From Natrinema salaciae (lineage in GTDB: Archaea; Halobacteriota; Halobacteria; Halobacteriales; Natrialbaceae): a stretch of DNA of 64,000 nucleotides. The stretch lies in NCBI RefSeq assembly GCF_900110865.1, contig NZ_FOFD01000001.1, forward strand, positions 434,001 to 498,000. Direction: 5' to 3'. The notes beneath the pieces were generated by a model, which ran no database searches, was not told where the DNA came from, and was given only the letters and a program-made list of their open reading frames with translations. The position numbers and the translations under genes are program-made. Numbering within the stretch: position 1 is the first letter of the stretch; each line of letters opens with the position of its first letter. Shown here one piece after another: positions 41,446 through 51,237 of the stretch.

Positions 41446-42684
41446 ATGGAAGAACACAGTACTGCGCTGGACGTCCCTGTCGAAAAGACGAAAGAAACGA
41501 TTCATCAATACGGACTCGGCCTCCTCTTTGCGGCGAATATCTTTGGAGCCGGGTCCGTCTACATTCTGACCGAGGCGGGCGTCGGTTTCGGCTTCGGCCT
41601 GCTGTGGGTGTTGCCGCTGGCGCTCGGCGTCGGGCTGACGATGCACGAAATGTCGGCCCGACTGGCGGCGAGGAACGAACCGCTGATGGACTACATCAGG
41701 GGCGTGATCGGCCCGACGGCGGCGAAACCGTTCGCGCTCGGCATCGCGTTTATCATGCAGTTCTGGAGCGTCGCTAACTACGCGCTCGCCGGGGCTGCGC
41801 TGGTCTTTCTCACCCCGCTCTCGAACCTGTACGTCGGGATTGTCGTCATGGCTGCGCTCGGTATCTCGCTCGTCGAACTGCGGGTCTACAGCCGCATTGA
41901 GGGTGTCATCGCGACGCTCGTGCTGGCGATTTTCGCCTCGTATCTGGTCATCGTCGCGAACCTCCAGCCATCGCTCGGCGGGGTCGCCCTCGGGTTCGTC
42001 CCGACGATCTCCGCCGACCTCGACTACCTGACGATGATCATCGCTCTGCTGGGGACGACGGTCTACTACCCCAACTTCTTCATTCAGACGAGTATGCAAC
42101 ACGAGAAGGACTGGGACGCCGTCTCCCGGTACCGGAAAGACCACACCGTCGGGCTGGCCGCCGTGGTTGCCCTCAGCGCGACGGTCATCATCGCGGCGGC
42201 GATGGCCGTCCCCGACGGGACGCTCACGCTGACCGCACCCGCACAGCCGCTCATCGACATGATCGGCCCGTGGGTGCTCGGCGTGTTCGTCGTCGCCGTC
42301 GGCGCCGCGTCCTTCACGAGCGCGACCGGCACGCTGTTCGCGGCCGGCTTCATGGTCCCGCAGTCCTACGAGCTACAAACGCATTTCGGCGACATGCACT
42401 TCCGGCGGACCGTCCACTTCCTGATCGGACTATCGGTCCTCCTCGCGATCCCGATCCTCGCCTTCACCGAGTTTACCCCCGTCAGACTGGCGCTGCTGAT
42501 GCCCGCGGTCAACGGCGTCGTCGGCCTCCCGATCACGGCGCTGGCGCTGTTCGGGGCGATCAAGCGGTACGCTGATCCGACCCGCGGCGAGCAAGCGGTC
42601 TTCCTCGCGGCCGTAGTCCTGATGTTCCTCACGTCGCTCGTGACGGCGGAATCGCTCGCTCGTTCCATCGTCGAACTGCTCTAG
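41446..42684 (+). CDS. NRAMP-family transporter with altered metal-site motifs
   Basis: A 412-residue protein with 11 or so helices and an NRAMP-like layout. In classic NRAMP/MntH, helix 1 carries DPGN and helix 6 carries MPHN, which bind the metal. Here helix 1 reads FGAGS at residues 33-37, so the Asp and Asn are Gly and Ser. Helix 6 reads VYYPN at 206-210, so the Met and His are Tyr and Pro. These are the changes expected for NRAMP-related Mg2+ transporters or a non-metal relative, so the substrate is uncertain. It is the first of a plus-strand run of accessory-like genes. Confidence 0.8.
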   Translation: MEEHSTALDVPVEKTKETIHQYGLGLLFAANIFGAGSVYILTEAGVGFGFGLLWVLPLALGVGLTMHEMSARLAARNEPLMDYIRGVIGPTAAKPFALGIAFIMQFWSVANYALAGAALVFLTPLSNLYVGIVVMAALGISLVELRVYSRIEGVIATLVLAIFASYLVIVANLQPSLGGVALGFVPTISADLDYLTMIIALLGTTVYYPNFFIQTSMQHEKDWDAVSRYRKDHTVGLAAVVALSATVIIAAAMAVPDGTLTLTAPAQPLIDMIGPWVLGVFVVAVGAASFTSATGTLFAAGFMVPQSYELQTHFGDMHFRRTVHFLIGLSVLLAIPILAFTEFTPVRLALLMPAVNGVVGLPITALALFGAIKRYADPTRGEQAVFLAAVVLMFLTSLVTAESLARSIVELL

Positions 42685-42758
42685 AACCGAACCGCCCGGG
42701 ACCAGAAGAGTCAGGCATCTCGGGACGGAGACGTGGATAACGGCAGTCCGCTGGCCCG

Positions 42759-43538
42759 ATGTTCGAACTCCCATTCCACCTCTCGTTGGTCCTGCTGCTC
42801 GTCTCGATCGCGTTCTTCTCGGGGATCGGCATCACGACCATCGGCCCCGGCGGGATCTTCGTGACGATCGCGCTCTACTCGCTGACACCGCTGGCCTCGA
42901 GTCAGGTCGCCGGCACCGCCCACGCGACGTTCGTGGTCACCGGGCTCGTCGGCAGCGCCGCGTACCTCTACTCCGGCGAGATGAACAGCGGCGAGAGCCG
43001 CGCGATCGCGATCGTCCTCAGCGGCGCGAGCGTTCTCGGCGCGCTCGTCGGCGCGTACGTGAACGCCTTCGTTCCGCGCACCGTCTTCGGGGTCCTGCTC
43101 GGCGGCGTCGCGATGGCCGTCGGCGGGATCATCCTCTACCGCGAACGCCGCGGGTTCAGCCCGCTCTACGAACTCGAGCCGCTGTCCCGGTCCGGACGAC
43201 TCGTGTTGGCGGGGCTCGGGTTCGTCCTCGGCGTCTGCAGCGGCCTGCTGGGGATCGGCGGCCCCGTCCTGGCCGTCCCCGCGCTGGTACTCGTCGGCGT
43301 CCCCATGCTGCTCGCCGTCGCCGTCGCGCAGGTCCAGTCGATCTTCATCGCGACGTTCGCGGCGTCGGGCTACTTCCTGCAGGGGAACGTCGTGGTTCCG
43401 CTCGCGGTCGTCATCGGGACGCCGCTGTTGCTCGGCGTCGTCGTCGGCTGGCGGATCGCCCACGTCATCGATCCCGAGAAGCTGAAAGTCACGCTGGGGG
43501 TCGTGCTGCTGGGCGTCGGTCCGTATCTCGCCCTCTGA
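42759..43538 (+). CDS. TauE/SafE family permease
   Basis: A 259-residue, eight-helix permease of the sulfite exporter TauE/SafE family. Visible signatures are the Gly/Pro-rich first-half motif GITTIGPGGIFVT and the second-half GVCSGLLGIGGPVLAVPAL, the internal repeat typical of this family. Proposed substrates are sulfite, sulfoacetate or other organosulfur anions. The gene is 74 nt after the NRAMP-like gene and 70 nt before the stress protein gene, so all three may be cotranscribed. Confidence 0.87.
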   Translation: MFELPFHLSLVLLLVSIAFFSGIGITTIGPGGIFVTIALYSLTPLASSQVAGTAHATFVVTGLVGSAAYLYSGEMNSGESRAIAIVLSGASVLGALVGAYVNAFVPRTVFGVLLGGVAMAVGGIILYRERRGFSPLYELEPLSRSGRLVLAGLGFVLGVCSGLLGIGGPVLAVPALVLVGVPMLLAVAVAQVQSIFIATFAASGYFLQGNVVVPLAVVIGTPLLLGVVVGWRIAHVIDPEKLKVTLGVVLLGVGPYLAL

Positions 43539-43623
43539 GAGTCGAGCGGCGACCGACCGGTCGCGGCGCATGGTCCGGCCGCCGGAACCAGACTGAAGGG
43601 ACCGCGCGATGACGTCACGTGCA

Positions 43624-44052
43624 ATGGCACCGCGGATCCTCGTCCCCTTCGACGACTCCGACCCTGCCGACGACGCCCTCGAGCACGCGTTCGAACTGTT
43701 TCCCGACGGCGAGTTCGTCGTCCTGACCGTCGTCGACACCGCCTCGCTGCCGTTCATCCCGAACACCGCGGACGAGGCCGACCGACCGGCGGAAACGGAG
43801 GAACTACTCGCCGACGCCGCCGAACGGTTGGGGCGAGCGGAGTCCATCGCCGACGACCGCGGCGTCGCGATCGAGACGCAGGCGAGAATCGGCACGCCGG
43901 CCCAGGAGGTCCTCGAGTACGCCGAACGCCGCCCCATCGACCACGTCGTCATCGGCAGTCACGGCCGATCGGGCGTCGCACGGATCCTGCTCGGCAGCGT
44001 CGCGGAGGTCGTCGTCAGACACTCGCCGGTGCCGGTCACGGTCGTTCGGTGA
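43624..44052 (+). CDS. Universal stress protein (UspA family)
   Basis: A 142-residue UspA-fold protein. It starts MAPRILVPFDDSDPADDALEHAF and ends HVVIGSHGRSGVARILLGSVAEVVVRHSPVPVTVVR. The latter holds the ATP-binding Usp pattern G2xG9GS, seen as GSHGRSG...LLGS. Usp proteins bind ATP and help cells survive stress. ATG 43624 is preferred to 43609, because the family normally starts one or two residues before ILVP. It lies after the TauE/SafE gene. Confidence 0.87.
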   Translation: MAPRILVPFDDSDPADDALEHAFELFPDGEFVVLTVVDTASLPFIPNTADEADRPAETEELLADAAERLGRAESIADDRGVAIETQARIGTPAQEVLEYAERRPIDHVVIGSHGRSGVARILLGSVAEVVVRHSPVPVTVVR

Positions 44053-44259
44053 CGGACCCGGTCGACGAAAACCGGTCTCTGCGCGTCGAGATCCTGCACA
44101 CACGGGCAGCGGACTCTTCGGGACGTGGGTCGAAGCCCCGAAGGAGAGCGACGATGAGCGACTACGACGGCGCGGAAACGCGGTCGCTTCTCTCGACCGT
44201 CGTGAAAGTGGCATACTCCGGCCCAATCCACTTATCCCCCGTTCTGGTAAGGTGATTCG

Positions 44260-45519
44260 ATGCTTCCGCTCGTCGCGATCGTGCTCGCTCTCGTCGTCGG
44301 CGTGATCGTTCTCGAGTCGGTATCGTATCGAGCGCTCGACCGGATTCCCTCCGTCGCCACCGAGGAGTTCCCCGAGATCGACCGGGAGCTACTGGGGAAG
44401 TTCAGCAGCTTCGATCCCGAACTGGGCTGGTGTCCGCAACCGAACCGCGAGAAACAGAAGGACACCGGCGACCACCTCCCCGGCGAGGAGGTCCGCAGCG
44501 TCGTGACGTACTCGACCGACGAGTACGCGAGCCGGGTCTGTCCCGCCAGAGACCGCGACGAGGACGCCGCCCTCACGGTCTCGACCTACGGCGACTCCTA
44601 CTGCTTCTGCCGGGAGGTCGACAACGACGAGACGTTTCAGCACTACCTCGCGCAGGAACTCGATACCCACGTCGCCAACTACGGCGGCGGCAACTACGGC
44701 CTCGACCAGGCGCTCATGCGGCTCGAGCGCCAGTACCCCGACGACCCGACCGACCACGTCTTCATGGTCGTCACCGCCTCTTCGATCGCCCGCATCCTCA
44801 GCGTCTGGAAACACTACCAGGAGTTCGGCAACATCCTCGCGGTCAAACCCCGGTACGTCCTCGAGGACGGCGACCTCGAGCGTGTCGACAGTCCCGTCGA
44901 CGAGAAGGAAGGCCTGCTCGACCTCGAGTCGAAGGCGGACTTCCTCCGGGAGCACGACTTCCACTACGACCACTGGTTCGAGCCGCACTTCGCGTCGCGA
45001 CCGTACGCGACCGACTTCCTCGAGAAGAACGAACACGTCCGGTACGCGGCGTATACGGCCGGGAAGGAACTCGAACGCCGTCTCGGTCGGTCGGTCCCGG
45101 GAATCGACTTCGACCTGGCCCAGACGCAGTCGGCGCTGCGGCTGGAACGGCCCCGCGTGCGCTACCACGAGCGGCTGTTCGACACGCACGAGTTCCTCTT
45201 CGACGCGCTCATCGAGGAGTTCGTCGACTACGCGGACGAGCAGGGCTTCGAGCCGACGTTCGTGATGGTCCAGCAGCTCCGGTACGCGACGTACGAGTCC
45301 GAACACGGCCCGATCTACGGTGACCTGCTGGATCGGCTCGACGATCGGTACGACGACCTGACGACGATCGACATGGCGACCCACCTCTCGCCCGAGGACG
45401 GCGACGTCGAGTCGCTCTACGTCGAACGCGGGGAGGGCGGCCACTACAGCCCCGAGACCAACGCGGAGATCGCGGAGGTGCTGGCCGAGGTCGTCGCGGA
45501 GCGGGCAATCGCGGAATGA
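44260..45519 (+). CDS. Membrane-anchored SGNH/GDSL-type hydrolase
   Basis: A 419-residue protein. One N-terminal membrane helix (residues about 2-20) anchors an external domain. The SGNH catalytic layout is visible: block I GDSY (TYGDSYCFCRE), block III GGGNYGLDQA, and a late GGHYSPETN giving the catalytic His. Such proteins are esterases, lipases or acetylesterases acting on carbohydrates or lipids. A middle region (about 200-290) is family specific. It ends in a 4-nt ATGA overlap with the pore-like protein, so the two are translated together. Confidence 0.78.
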   Translation: MLPLVAIVLALVVGVIVLESVSYRALDRIPSVATEEFPEIDRELLGKFSSFDPELGWCPQPNREKQKDTGDHLPGEEVRSVVTYSTDEYASRVCPARDRDEDAALTVSTYGDSYCFCREVDNDETFQHYLAQELDTHVANYGGGNYGLDQALMRLERQYPDDPTDHVFMVVTASSIARILSVWKHYQEFGNILAVKPRYVLEDGDLERVDSPVDEKEGLLDLESKADFLREHDFHYDHWFEPHFASRPYATDFLEKNEHVRYAAYTAGKELERRLGRSVPGIDFDLAQTQSALRLERPRVRYHERLFDTHEFLFDALIEEFVDYADEQGFEPTFVMVQQLRYATYESEHGPIYGDLLDRLDDRYDDLTTIDMATHLSPEDGDVESLYVERGEGGHYSPETNAEIAEVLAEVVAERAIAE

Positions 45520-46514
45520 ATCCGCTCTACCTCGCCGTCGGAGTCGTCGTTCTCGTCGCCGCGATCGTGGATATCATCTGGACGACCCTCTGGGTCGACG
45601 GTGGGTCCGGTCCCCTCTCGGGCCGCCTCACGACCGCCGTCTGGTGGGGGCTTCGTGCCCTGTCTCGAGATCACAACAGAGCGCTCAGTCTCGCCGGACC
45701 GTTCATTCTCTCCCTCACGCTCGCGATGTGGATCAGCCTCATCTGGGTCGGCTGGACGTTCGTCTTCGCCAGCCATCCACACGCCCTCGTCAGTACGCGA
45801 ACCGGAGCCGTCGCCGACTGGTCGGGCCGATTCTACTACGTCGCGTACACCATGTTCACCGACGGCAACGGTGACTACACGCCGCTCGGCGACGTCTGGG
45901 AACTCGCCAGCGCGTTCACGACGGCCACCGGGATGGCCTTCGTCACCCTCGGCGTCTCCTACGTCCTCACCGTTCTCGGGGCCGTCTCCGATAAGCGCTC
46001 CTTTGCCAGTTCCGTCACGGGACTGGGCCACCGGAGCGAAGCGCTCGTCCGGACGGCCTGGACGGGAGACGACTTTCAGGGGCTCGAACTGACCCTCGAG
46101 ACGCTCGCATCGGAGCTGAGTCTGCTGGCCGAACAGCACAAGTCCTACCCGATTCTGCACTACTACCACAGCGAACAGGACGACCGCGCCTCGGCCGTGG
46201 CCGTCCCCATCTTCGACGAATCGCTCATGCTCTTTCGACACGCCGTTCCGGACGAGCACAGCCTCGACCCCGCGACCATCGAGAACGGCCGCTCGAGCGC
46301 GGCGAGCTACCTCGAGACGCTCGACACGGCGTTCATCGACCCCGCGCCGGCGGTCCCGCGCCCGCCGGATCTCGAACGCCTCCGCGAGGACGACATTCCG
46401 ACCGTCTCGGACGAGGAGTTCGCGGCCGCCCTCGAAGACCAGACCGAACGCCGGCAGCAACTGCTCGCGATAGTCGAAGCCGACGCGTGGGAGTGGCCGC
46501 CCGTCGACGAGTGA
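45516..46514 (+). CDS. Two-helix/pore ion-channel-like protein
   Basis: A 332-residue protein. An N-terminal helix (residues 1-22), a second helix at about 58-84, a pore loop and a third helix at about 130-155 give a KcsA/NaK-like layout. The pore filter reads T115-D116-G117-N118-G119-D120 followed by YTP; normal K+ channels have TVGYGD there. The changed filter (Asp and Asn for Val and Tyr) suggests a different ion or low selectivity. The C-terminal half is soluble, helical and acidic, like a ligand or partner domain. It overlaps the SGNH hydrolase gene by 4 nt. Confidence 0.72.
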   Translation: MNPLYLAVGVVVLVAAIVDIIWTTLWVDGGSGPLSGRLTTAVWWGLRALSRDHNRALSLAGPFILSLTLAMWISLIWVGWTFVFASHPHALVSTRTGAVADWSGRFYYVAYTMFTDGNGDYTPLGDVWELASAFTTATGMAFVTLGVSYVLTVLGAVSDKRSFASSVTGLGHRSEALVRTAWTGDDFQGLELTLETLASELSLLAEQHKSYPILHYYHSEQDDRASAVAVPIFDESLMLFRHAVPDEHSLDPATIENGRSSAASYLETLDTAFIDPAPAVPRPPDLERLREDDIPTVSDEEFAAALEDQTERRQQLLAIVEADAWEWPPVDE

Positions 46515-46626
46515 GCCGGCCGTTCGCCGCGCCCGGGCAGCTTTCGATCACGTCTCGAGCGTCTGCAGCTCGGTTCCCGAAGAAACGTGGAACGGTATTC
46601 ATTGCGCTCCGGGCCGTCCACTCCCC

Positions 46627-48078
46627 ATGGAGGAGTACGACGTTCTCGTCATCGGCAGCGGATCGGGCCTCGACGTGGCGAACGCGGCGGCGAATCAGGG
46701 ATGGTCGGTCGCGGTCGTCGAGAAGGGACGACTCGGCGGCACCTGCCTCAACCGCGGGTGTATCCCCTCGAAGATGCTGCTGTACCACGCGACGGTCATG
46801 GAGACGATCGAGCGCGCGGACGAGTTCAAGATCGATGCGACGGTGAACGACGTCGATTTCGCCGATATCGTCCGGGAGGTCACCGAGGAGGTCCACGGCA
46901 GTTCGGACTCGATCCGGCGCGGTCTCGGCTCCTCCGACCGCCACGACCTGTACGAGGCGGAGGGCCGGTTCGTCGACGAGCGAACGCTCGAGCTCGCCGG
47001 CGGCGACCACGACGGCGAGCGCCTCGCCGCGGAGACCGTGCTGGTCGCGGCGGGCACGCGCCCCGCGATTCCACCGATCGACGGCATCGACACCGTCGAC
47101 TACCTCACCAGCAGGGAGGCCCTCCAGTTGGAGCGCCCGCCGGACCATCTCGTGATCGTCGGCGGGGGCTACATCGCCGCCGAACTCGGGCAGTTCTTCG
47201 GGACGTTCGGCAGCGACGTGTCGATCGTCGGCCGCCGGCCGAACCTGCTCCCCGACGCCGACGAGGAGGCGGCCGCCGAGTTCACCGAGCGCTACGCCGA
47301 TCGGTTCGACGTGTACACCGGCTACGAGGCCACGGCGGCCATGCAGTCCGCGGGGTCGATCACCGTCGAGGCCCGGCCCTTCCCCGACCCGGAAGGCGAC
47401 GCGGCGAGCGAGGCCGACCCCGTCTCCGTCACCGGCGACGAACTGCTCGTCGCGGCCGGCCGGGTCCCCAACACCGATACGCTGAACGTCGAGGCAGCCG
47501 GCATCGAGACCGACACGGCCGGGTTCGTCGAGACCGACGAGTACCTGCGGACGACCGCCGAGGGCGTCTGGGCGCTCGGCGACATCGTCGGCGAGTACCT
47601 GCTGAAACACAACGCGAACCACGAGGCGCGGGCCGTTGTGCGGAACCTGTTCGGCGACGACCTCGAGCCGGTCGACTACTCCGCGATGCCCTTCGCGGTG
47701 TTCGCCTCGCCGGAAGTCGCCGGCGTCGGACTGACCGAACAGGAACTGCGCGCGGCCGACCGGGAGTACGCGAAACGCACCTACCGGTACGAGGAGACTG
47801 CCCGCGGGAGCGCGATGAAGGCCGAGGGGTTCGTCAAGCCGCTCATCGACCTCGAGGGCGAGATCCTCGGCTGTCACATCGTCGGACCGGAGGCCTCGGA
47901 CCTGATTCAGGAGGTCGTCGTCGCGATGACCGCCGGCTCCGGGACGGTTCGGGACATTCGAGAGTCGGTTCACATCCACCCCGCGCTCTCCGAGGTCGTT
48001 CAGCGCGCGTTCTCCGGACAGTTCACGCGCGGTGGCGGTCACGCGCACGGACATGGCCACGATCACCACGATCACTGA
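46627..48078 (+). CDS. Pyridine nucleotide-disulfide oxidoreductase with His-rich tail
   Basis: A 483-residue flavoprotein of the dihydrolipoyl dehydrogenase/mercuric reductase type. The first motif is VIGSGSGLDVANAA (FAD site), the redox disulfide is GGTCLNRGCIPSKM, and the NAD site is IVGGGYIAAELGQFF. The dimerisation domain contains HANHEARAVVRNL and HIHPALSEVVQ, with the catalytic His-Pro. The last 15 residues are GGGHAHGHGHDHHDH, with seven His, which normal Lpd proteins lack. It may bind Cu, Ni or Zn. It is upstream of a DsrE gene. Confidence 0.87.
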   Translation: MEEYDVLVIGSGSGLDVANAAANQGWSVAVVEKGRLGGTCLNRGCIPSKMLLYHATVMETIERADEFKIDATVNDVDFADIVREVTEEVHGSSDSIRRGLGSSDRHDLYEAEGRFVDERTLELAGGDHDGERLAAETVLVAAGTRPAIPPIDGIDTVDYLTSREALQLERPPDHLVIVGGGYIAAELGQFFGTFGSDVSIVGRRPNLLPDADEEAAAEFTERYADRFDVYTGYEATAAMQSAGSITVEARPFPDPEGDAASEADPVSVTGDELLVAAGRVPNTDTLNVEAAGIETDTAGFVETDEYLRTTAEGVWALGDIVGEYLLKHNANHEARAVVRNLFGDDLEPVDYSAMPFAVFASPEVAGVGLTEQELRAADREYAKRTYRYEETARGSAMKAEGFVKPLIDLEGEILGCHIVGPEASDLIQEVVVAMTAGSGTVRDIRESVHIHPALSEVVQRAFSGQFTRGGGHAHGHGHDHHDH

Positions 48079-48222
48079 GAGCGGGTCCGGAGGCCGATCC
48101 GACCGCAGCCCGTCCGTTCGAACCGTTCGAGTCATCGAAATCCCGTCGCCGGCGACGGGTTCGTGTACGCCGCACACGACCGCACTCCCCTTTTGTGACC
48201 CCGTGTCCGAGTTGCGCCCGTA

Positions 48223-48579
48223 ATGACGAACGCAGCGATCATCATTCTGGCAGGGACCGAATCACACAGCGACCTCGGCCGTCTCGTCAACGGTCTCGAG
48301 GCAGCCAGGGAGTTCGCGGAGCACCCCGACGACGACCTCGAACTCATCTTCGACGGCGCCGGGACGCAGTGGATTCCCGAACTCGAGGACGAGGACCACG
48401 ACTACCACGAACTCTATCGGTCCGTCAGCGACGAGGCGGCCGCCTGCGACTACTGCGCGGGCGCGTTCGGGGTCGACGACGCCATCGGCGACACCGACGT
48501 CGTCACCGTCGACGACAACGACGGCCACCCGAGCGTCCGCTCGCTGGTCGACGACGGCTACGACGTCATCACGTTCTGA
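48223..48579 (+). CDS. DsrE/DsrF-like small protein
   Basis: A 118-residue protein of the DsrE/DsrF/TusB-like fold: it starts TNAAIIILAGTESHSDLGRLVNGLEAAREFAEHP, then ELIFDGAGTQWIPELED, and a segment AACDYCAGAFGV with two Cys (CDYC) where the family's redox or sulfur-carrying Cys is found. It ends GHPSVRSLVDDGYDVITF. Sulfur-relay proteins of this fold carry persulfide or work with flavoproteins. It lies 145 nt after the His-tailed disulfide oxidoreductase and may work with it. Confidence 0.82.
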   Translation: MTNAAIIILAGTESHSDLGRLVNGLEAAREFAEHPDDDLELIFDGAGTQWIPELEDEDHDYHELYRSVSDEAAACDYCAGAFGVDDAIGDTDVVTVDDNDGHPSVRSLVDDGYDVITF

Positions 48580-48701
48580 GCCGGTCGTTCCGGCCCGAAA
48601 TCGGGCCGTCTCGAGCGTCGCACCGGGACGAAACTCGTCGTCGATTCACTTTCACTCCGGTAGCACACACCTTTTAGCCTCCCCGTTAGTAAGGGAAGAC
48701 G

Positions 48702-51188
48702 ATGACGTCGTTCCAGTCGACACTCGGTGACGAGCCGGGGATCGCCGAGGAGCTGGCAGAGAGCCAGCAGTCGATCTCCATCGCCGAGTTCTTCGAGAAG
48801 AACAAGCACATGCTCGGCTTCGACAGCGGCGCTCGAGGCCTCGTCACGGCCGTCAAGGAGGCCGTCGACAACTCCCTCGACGCCGCCGAGGAGTCGGGGA
48901 TTCTCCCGGATATTTACGTCGAGATTCAGGAAGCCGGCGACTACTACCGCCTGATCGTCGAGGACAACGGCCCGGGACTCACGAAAGAAACGCTCCCGAA
49001 GGTTTTCGGGAAACTCCTCTACGGCTCTCGTTTTCACGCACGCGAACAATCCCGCGGCCAGCAGGGGATCGGGATCTCCGCCGCCGTCCTCTACGCCCAG
49101 CTGACGAGCGGGAAACCGGCGAAGATCACCAGTCGAACCCAGGGTTCGAGCGAAGCGGAGTACTTCGAGCTGATCGTCGACACCGACGAGAACGAGCCCG
49201 AGATCAGCGTCGAGGAGACGACCACCTGGGATCGGCCCCACGGGACGCGCATCGTCCTCGAGATGGAAGCCAACATGCGCGCCCGCCAGCAGCTCCACGA
49301 CTACATCAAGCACACGGCGGTCGTCAACCCCCACGCCCGCCTCGAGCTGCGCGAGCCACAGGAGCACTTCAAGTTCGAGCGCGCGACCGATCAGCTCCCC
49401 GAGGAGACCGAGGAGATCCGACCCCATCCCCACGGCGTCGAACTCGGCACCGTGATGAAGATGCTGACGGCGACGGACTCCCAGACCGTGTCGGGCTTTC
49501 TCCAGGAGGAGTTCACCCGCGTCGGGAAGAAGACCGCCGACTCCATCATCGACGCGTTCCGCGACCGCCACTACGGCCGCGAGATGCGCTGGCGGCCGCC
49601 GGCGAGCCACGAGGGGATCGACCTCCACGGCGCAGTCGCGGACGCGACGGCGAACAAGGGTGCCGAGGCGACGGCCGCGTTCGCCGAGGCGATCGCCGGG
49701 GCGGTCGCGGATGTCGACCGCATCGCCCACTACGAACTGCGCGAGGCGGTCGAATCCGCCGCCGAAGCGGTCGAGGACGACCACGGAACGACGTTCGGCG
49801 AGACGGTCCGCGAGAACGCCGTCGAGGCGGTCTGGCTCGAGCTGACCGACGCCGCCCAGCCCGATGCGGACGATGCCGACGCTGCGACGAGCGACGACGA
49901 GGCATCCGAGTTCGACGGCGGCTCGCGGCTGGTGGCGGACCTGTACGAGCTCGCGGACGACGCGACGAGCACCCGCAAGGACGACGAGACCATCACCGCG
50001 TTCGCGGACCGGCTCGCAGCCAAGTTCGAGGACGAGCGCGACCAGGAGAACCGCCGCCATCGGCTCACCTACAAGCGGCTTCGGGACCACGTCGACCGGG
50101 CCGCCGATCTCACCGAGGAGTACGACGACGTCTCCTTCGGTGAGACGGCCCGCGAGAACGTCACCGACGCCATCTGGGACGTGATGGCCACCGTTCCCGA
50201 CGATCCACCGCTCGTTCGCGAACTGAACGGCGACCGCGACGCCACCAGCAATCTCGTCGACGCGATGCGCGCGACCGACATCATGGCCCCGCCGACGCGG
50301 TGTCTCGCGCCGATCTCCGAGGAGCTGATCACCGCCGGCCTCGAGAAGGAGTTCGACGCCGACTTCTTCGCGTCCGCGACGCGCGACGCCGGCGTCTCCG
50401 GCGGCGATCCGTTCATCGTCGAGGCCGGGATCGCCTACGGCGGCGAACTGCCGGCCGAGGGCACCGGTGAGGTCATGCGGTTCGCGAACCGCGTTCCGCT
50501 GGTCTACCAGCGCGGTGCCTGCGCGACGACCGACGTGGTCAAGTCGATCGGCTGGCGAAACTACGGCCTCGATCAGCCCGGCGGCTCCGGCCTCCCGAAC
50601 GGGCCGGTCGTGATCATGGTCCACGTCGCCTCGACGAACGTTCCCTTCACCAGCGAGTCGAAAGACGCCATCGCGAACGTCCCCGAGATCGAAGACGAGA
50701 TCGAACTCGCGATCCGGGAGGCGGCTCGAGAGCTCAAGAGCTACCTCAACAAGCGCCGGTCGATGCAACAACGCCGGAAGAAACAGAACGTCCTCGGGAA
50801 GATCCTCCCGGAGATGGCCACGAAGGTCGCCGAAGTGACCGGCCGCGACGAGCCCGACATCGACGACGCGATCGCCCGCATCATGAACAACGTGCTCGTC
50901 GAGCGCCGGGTCGAGGAGAACGGCGACGGCAAGGCCGTCTCCGTCGTCGTCGAGAACAACTCGAGTACCGCCGAGTCGCTGGAGGTGACCGACATCGTCT
51001 CGGCCGAGCCGACCGCCCTCTCGGACGGCGCGACCGTCGTCGAGATGGACGGCGAGTGGTTCGTCAAGTGGGAACCCGAGATCTCGAGCGACGACGAGGC
51101 GGCACTCGAGTACGAGGTACCGGACGACGCGACGTTCGATCTGGACGTCAAGGGCGTCGAGACGGAGAAACTCACGGTGTCATCATGA
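48702..51188 (+). CDS. top6B: DNA topoisomerase VI subunit B
   Basis: An 828-residue Top6B. The GHKL ATPase domain holds [16 protein letters not shown] and [12 protein letters not shown], the N, G1 boxes, then [12 protein letters not shown] as the ATP lid. The H2TH domain follows at about 230-300. Between it and the transducer domain (about 520-690, [10 protein letters not shown]) there is a ~200-residue insertion. A C-terminal Ig-like domain ends the protein. In the insertion FGETVREN (about residue 365) and FGETAREN (about residue 479) head two similar helical blocks, an internal duplication. With Top6A it relaxes and decatenates DNA. A TTTTAG promoter is about 30 nt upstream. Confidence 0.95.
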   Translation: MTSFQSTLGDEPGIAEELAESQQSISIAEFFEKNKHMLGFDSGARGLVTAVKEAVDNSLDAAEESGILPDIYVEIQEAGDYYRLIVEDNGPGLTKETLPKVFGKLLYGSRFHAREQSRGQQGIGISAAVLYAQLTSGKPAKITSRTQGSSEAEYFELIVDTDENEPEISVEETTTWDRPHGTRIVLEMEANMRARQQLHDYIKHTAVVNPHARLELREPQEHFKFERATDQLPEETEEIRPHPHGVELGTVMKMLTATDSQTVSGFLQEEFTRVGKKTADSIIDAFRDRHYGREMRWRPPASHEGIDLHGAVADATANKGAEATAAFAEAIAGAVADVDRIAHYELREAVESAAEAVEDDHGTTFGETVRENAVEAVWLELTDAAQPDADDADAATSDDEASEFDGGSRLVADLYELADDATSTRKDDETITAFADRLAAKFEDERDQENRRHRLTYKRLRDHVDRAADLTEEYDDVSFGETARENVTDAIWDVMATVPDDPPLVRELNGDRDATSNLVDAMRATDIMAPPTRCLAPISEELITAGLEKEFDADFFASATRDAGVSGGDPFIVEAGIAYGGELPAEGTGEVMRFANRVPLVYQRGACATTDVVKSIGWRNYGLDQPGGSGLPNGPVVIMVHVASTNVPFTSESKDAIANVPEIEDEIELAIREAARELKSYLNKRRSMQQRRKKQNVLGKILPEMATKVAEVTGRDEPDIDDAIARIMNNVLVERRVEENGDGKAVSVVVENNSSTAESLEVTDIVSAEPTALSDGATVVEMDGEWFVKWEPEISSDDEAALEYEVPDDATFDLDVKGVETEKLTVSS

Positions 51189-51237
51189 GCGTGCGACTGA
51201 TGGCCCGGACCGAACGACGTGAACGCACGGTGAAACA

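Noticed and set aside
41219-41569. A 116-codon frame across the NRAMP-like gene start
   Set aside because: It overlaps the first 124 nt of the NRAMP-like gene in another frame and has no protein-like composition.
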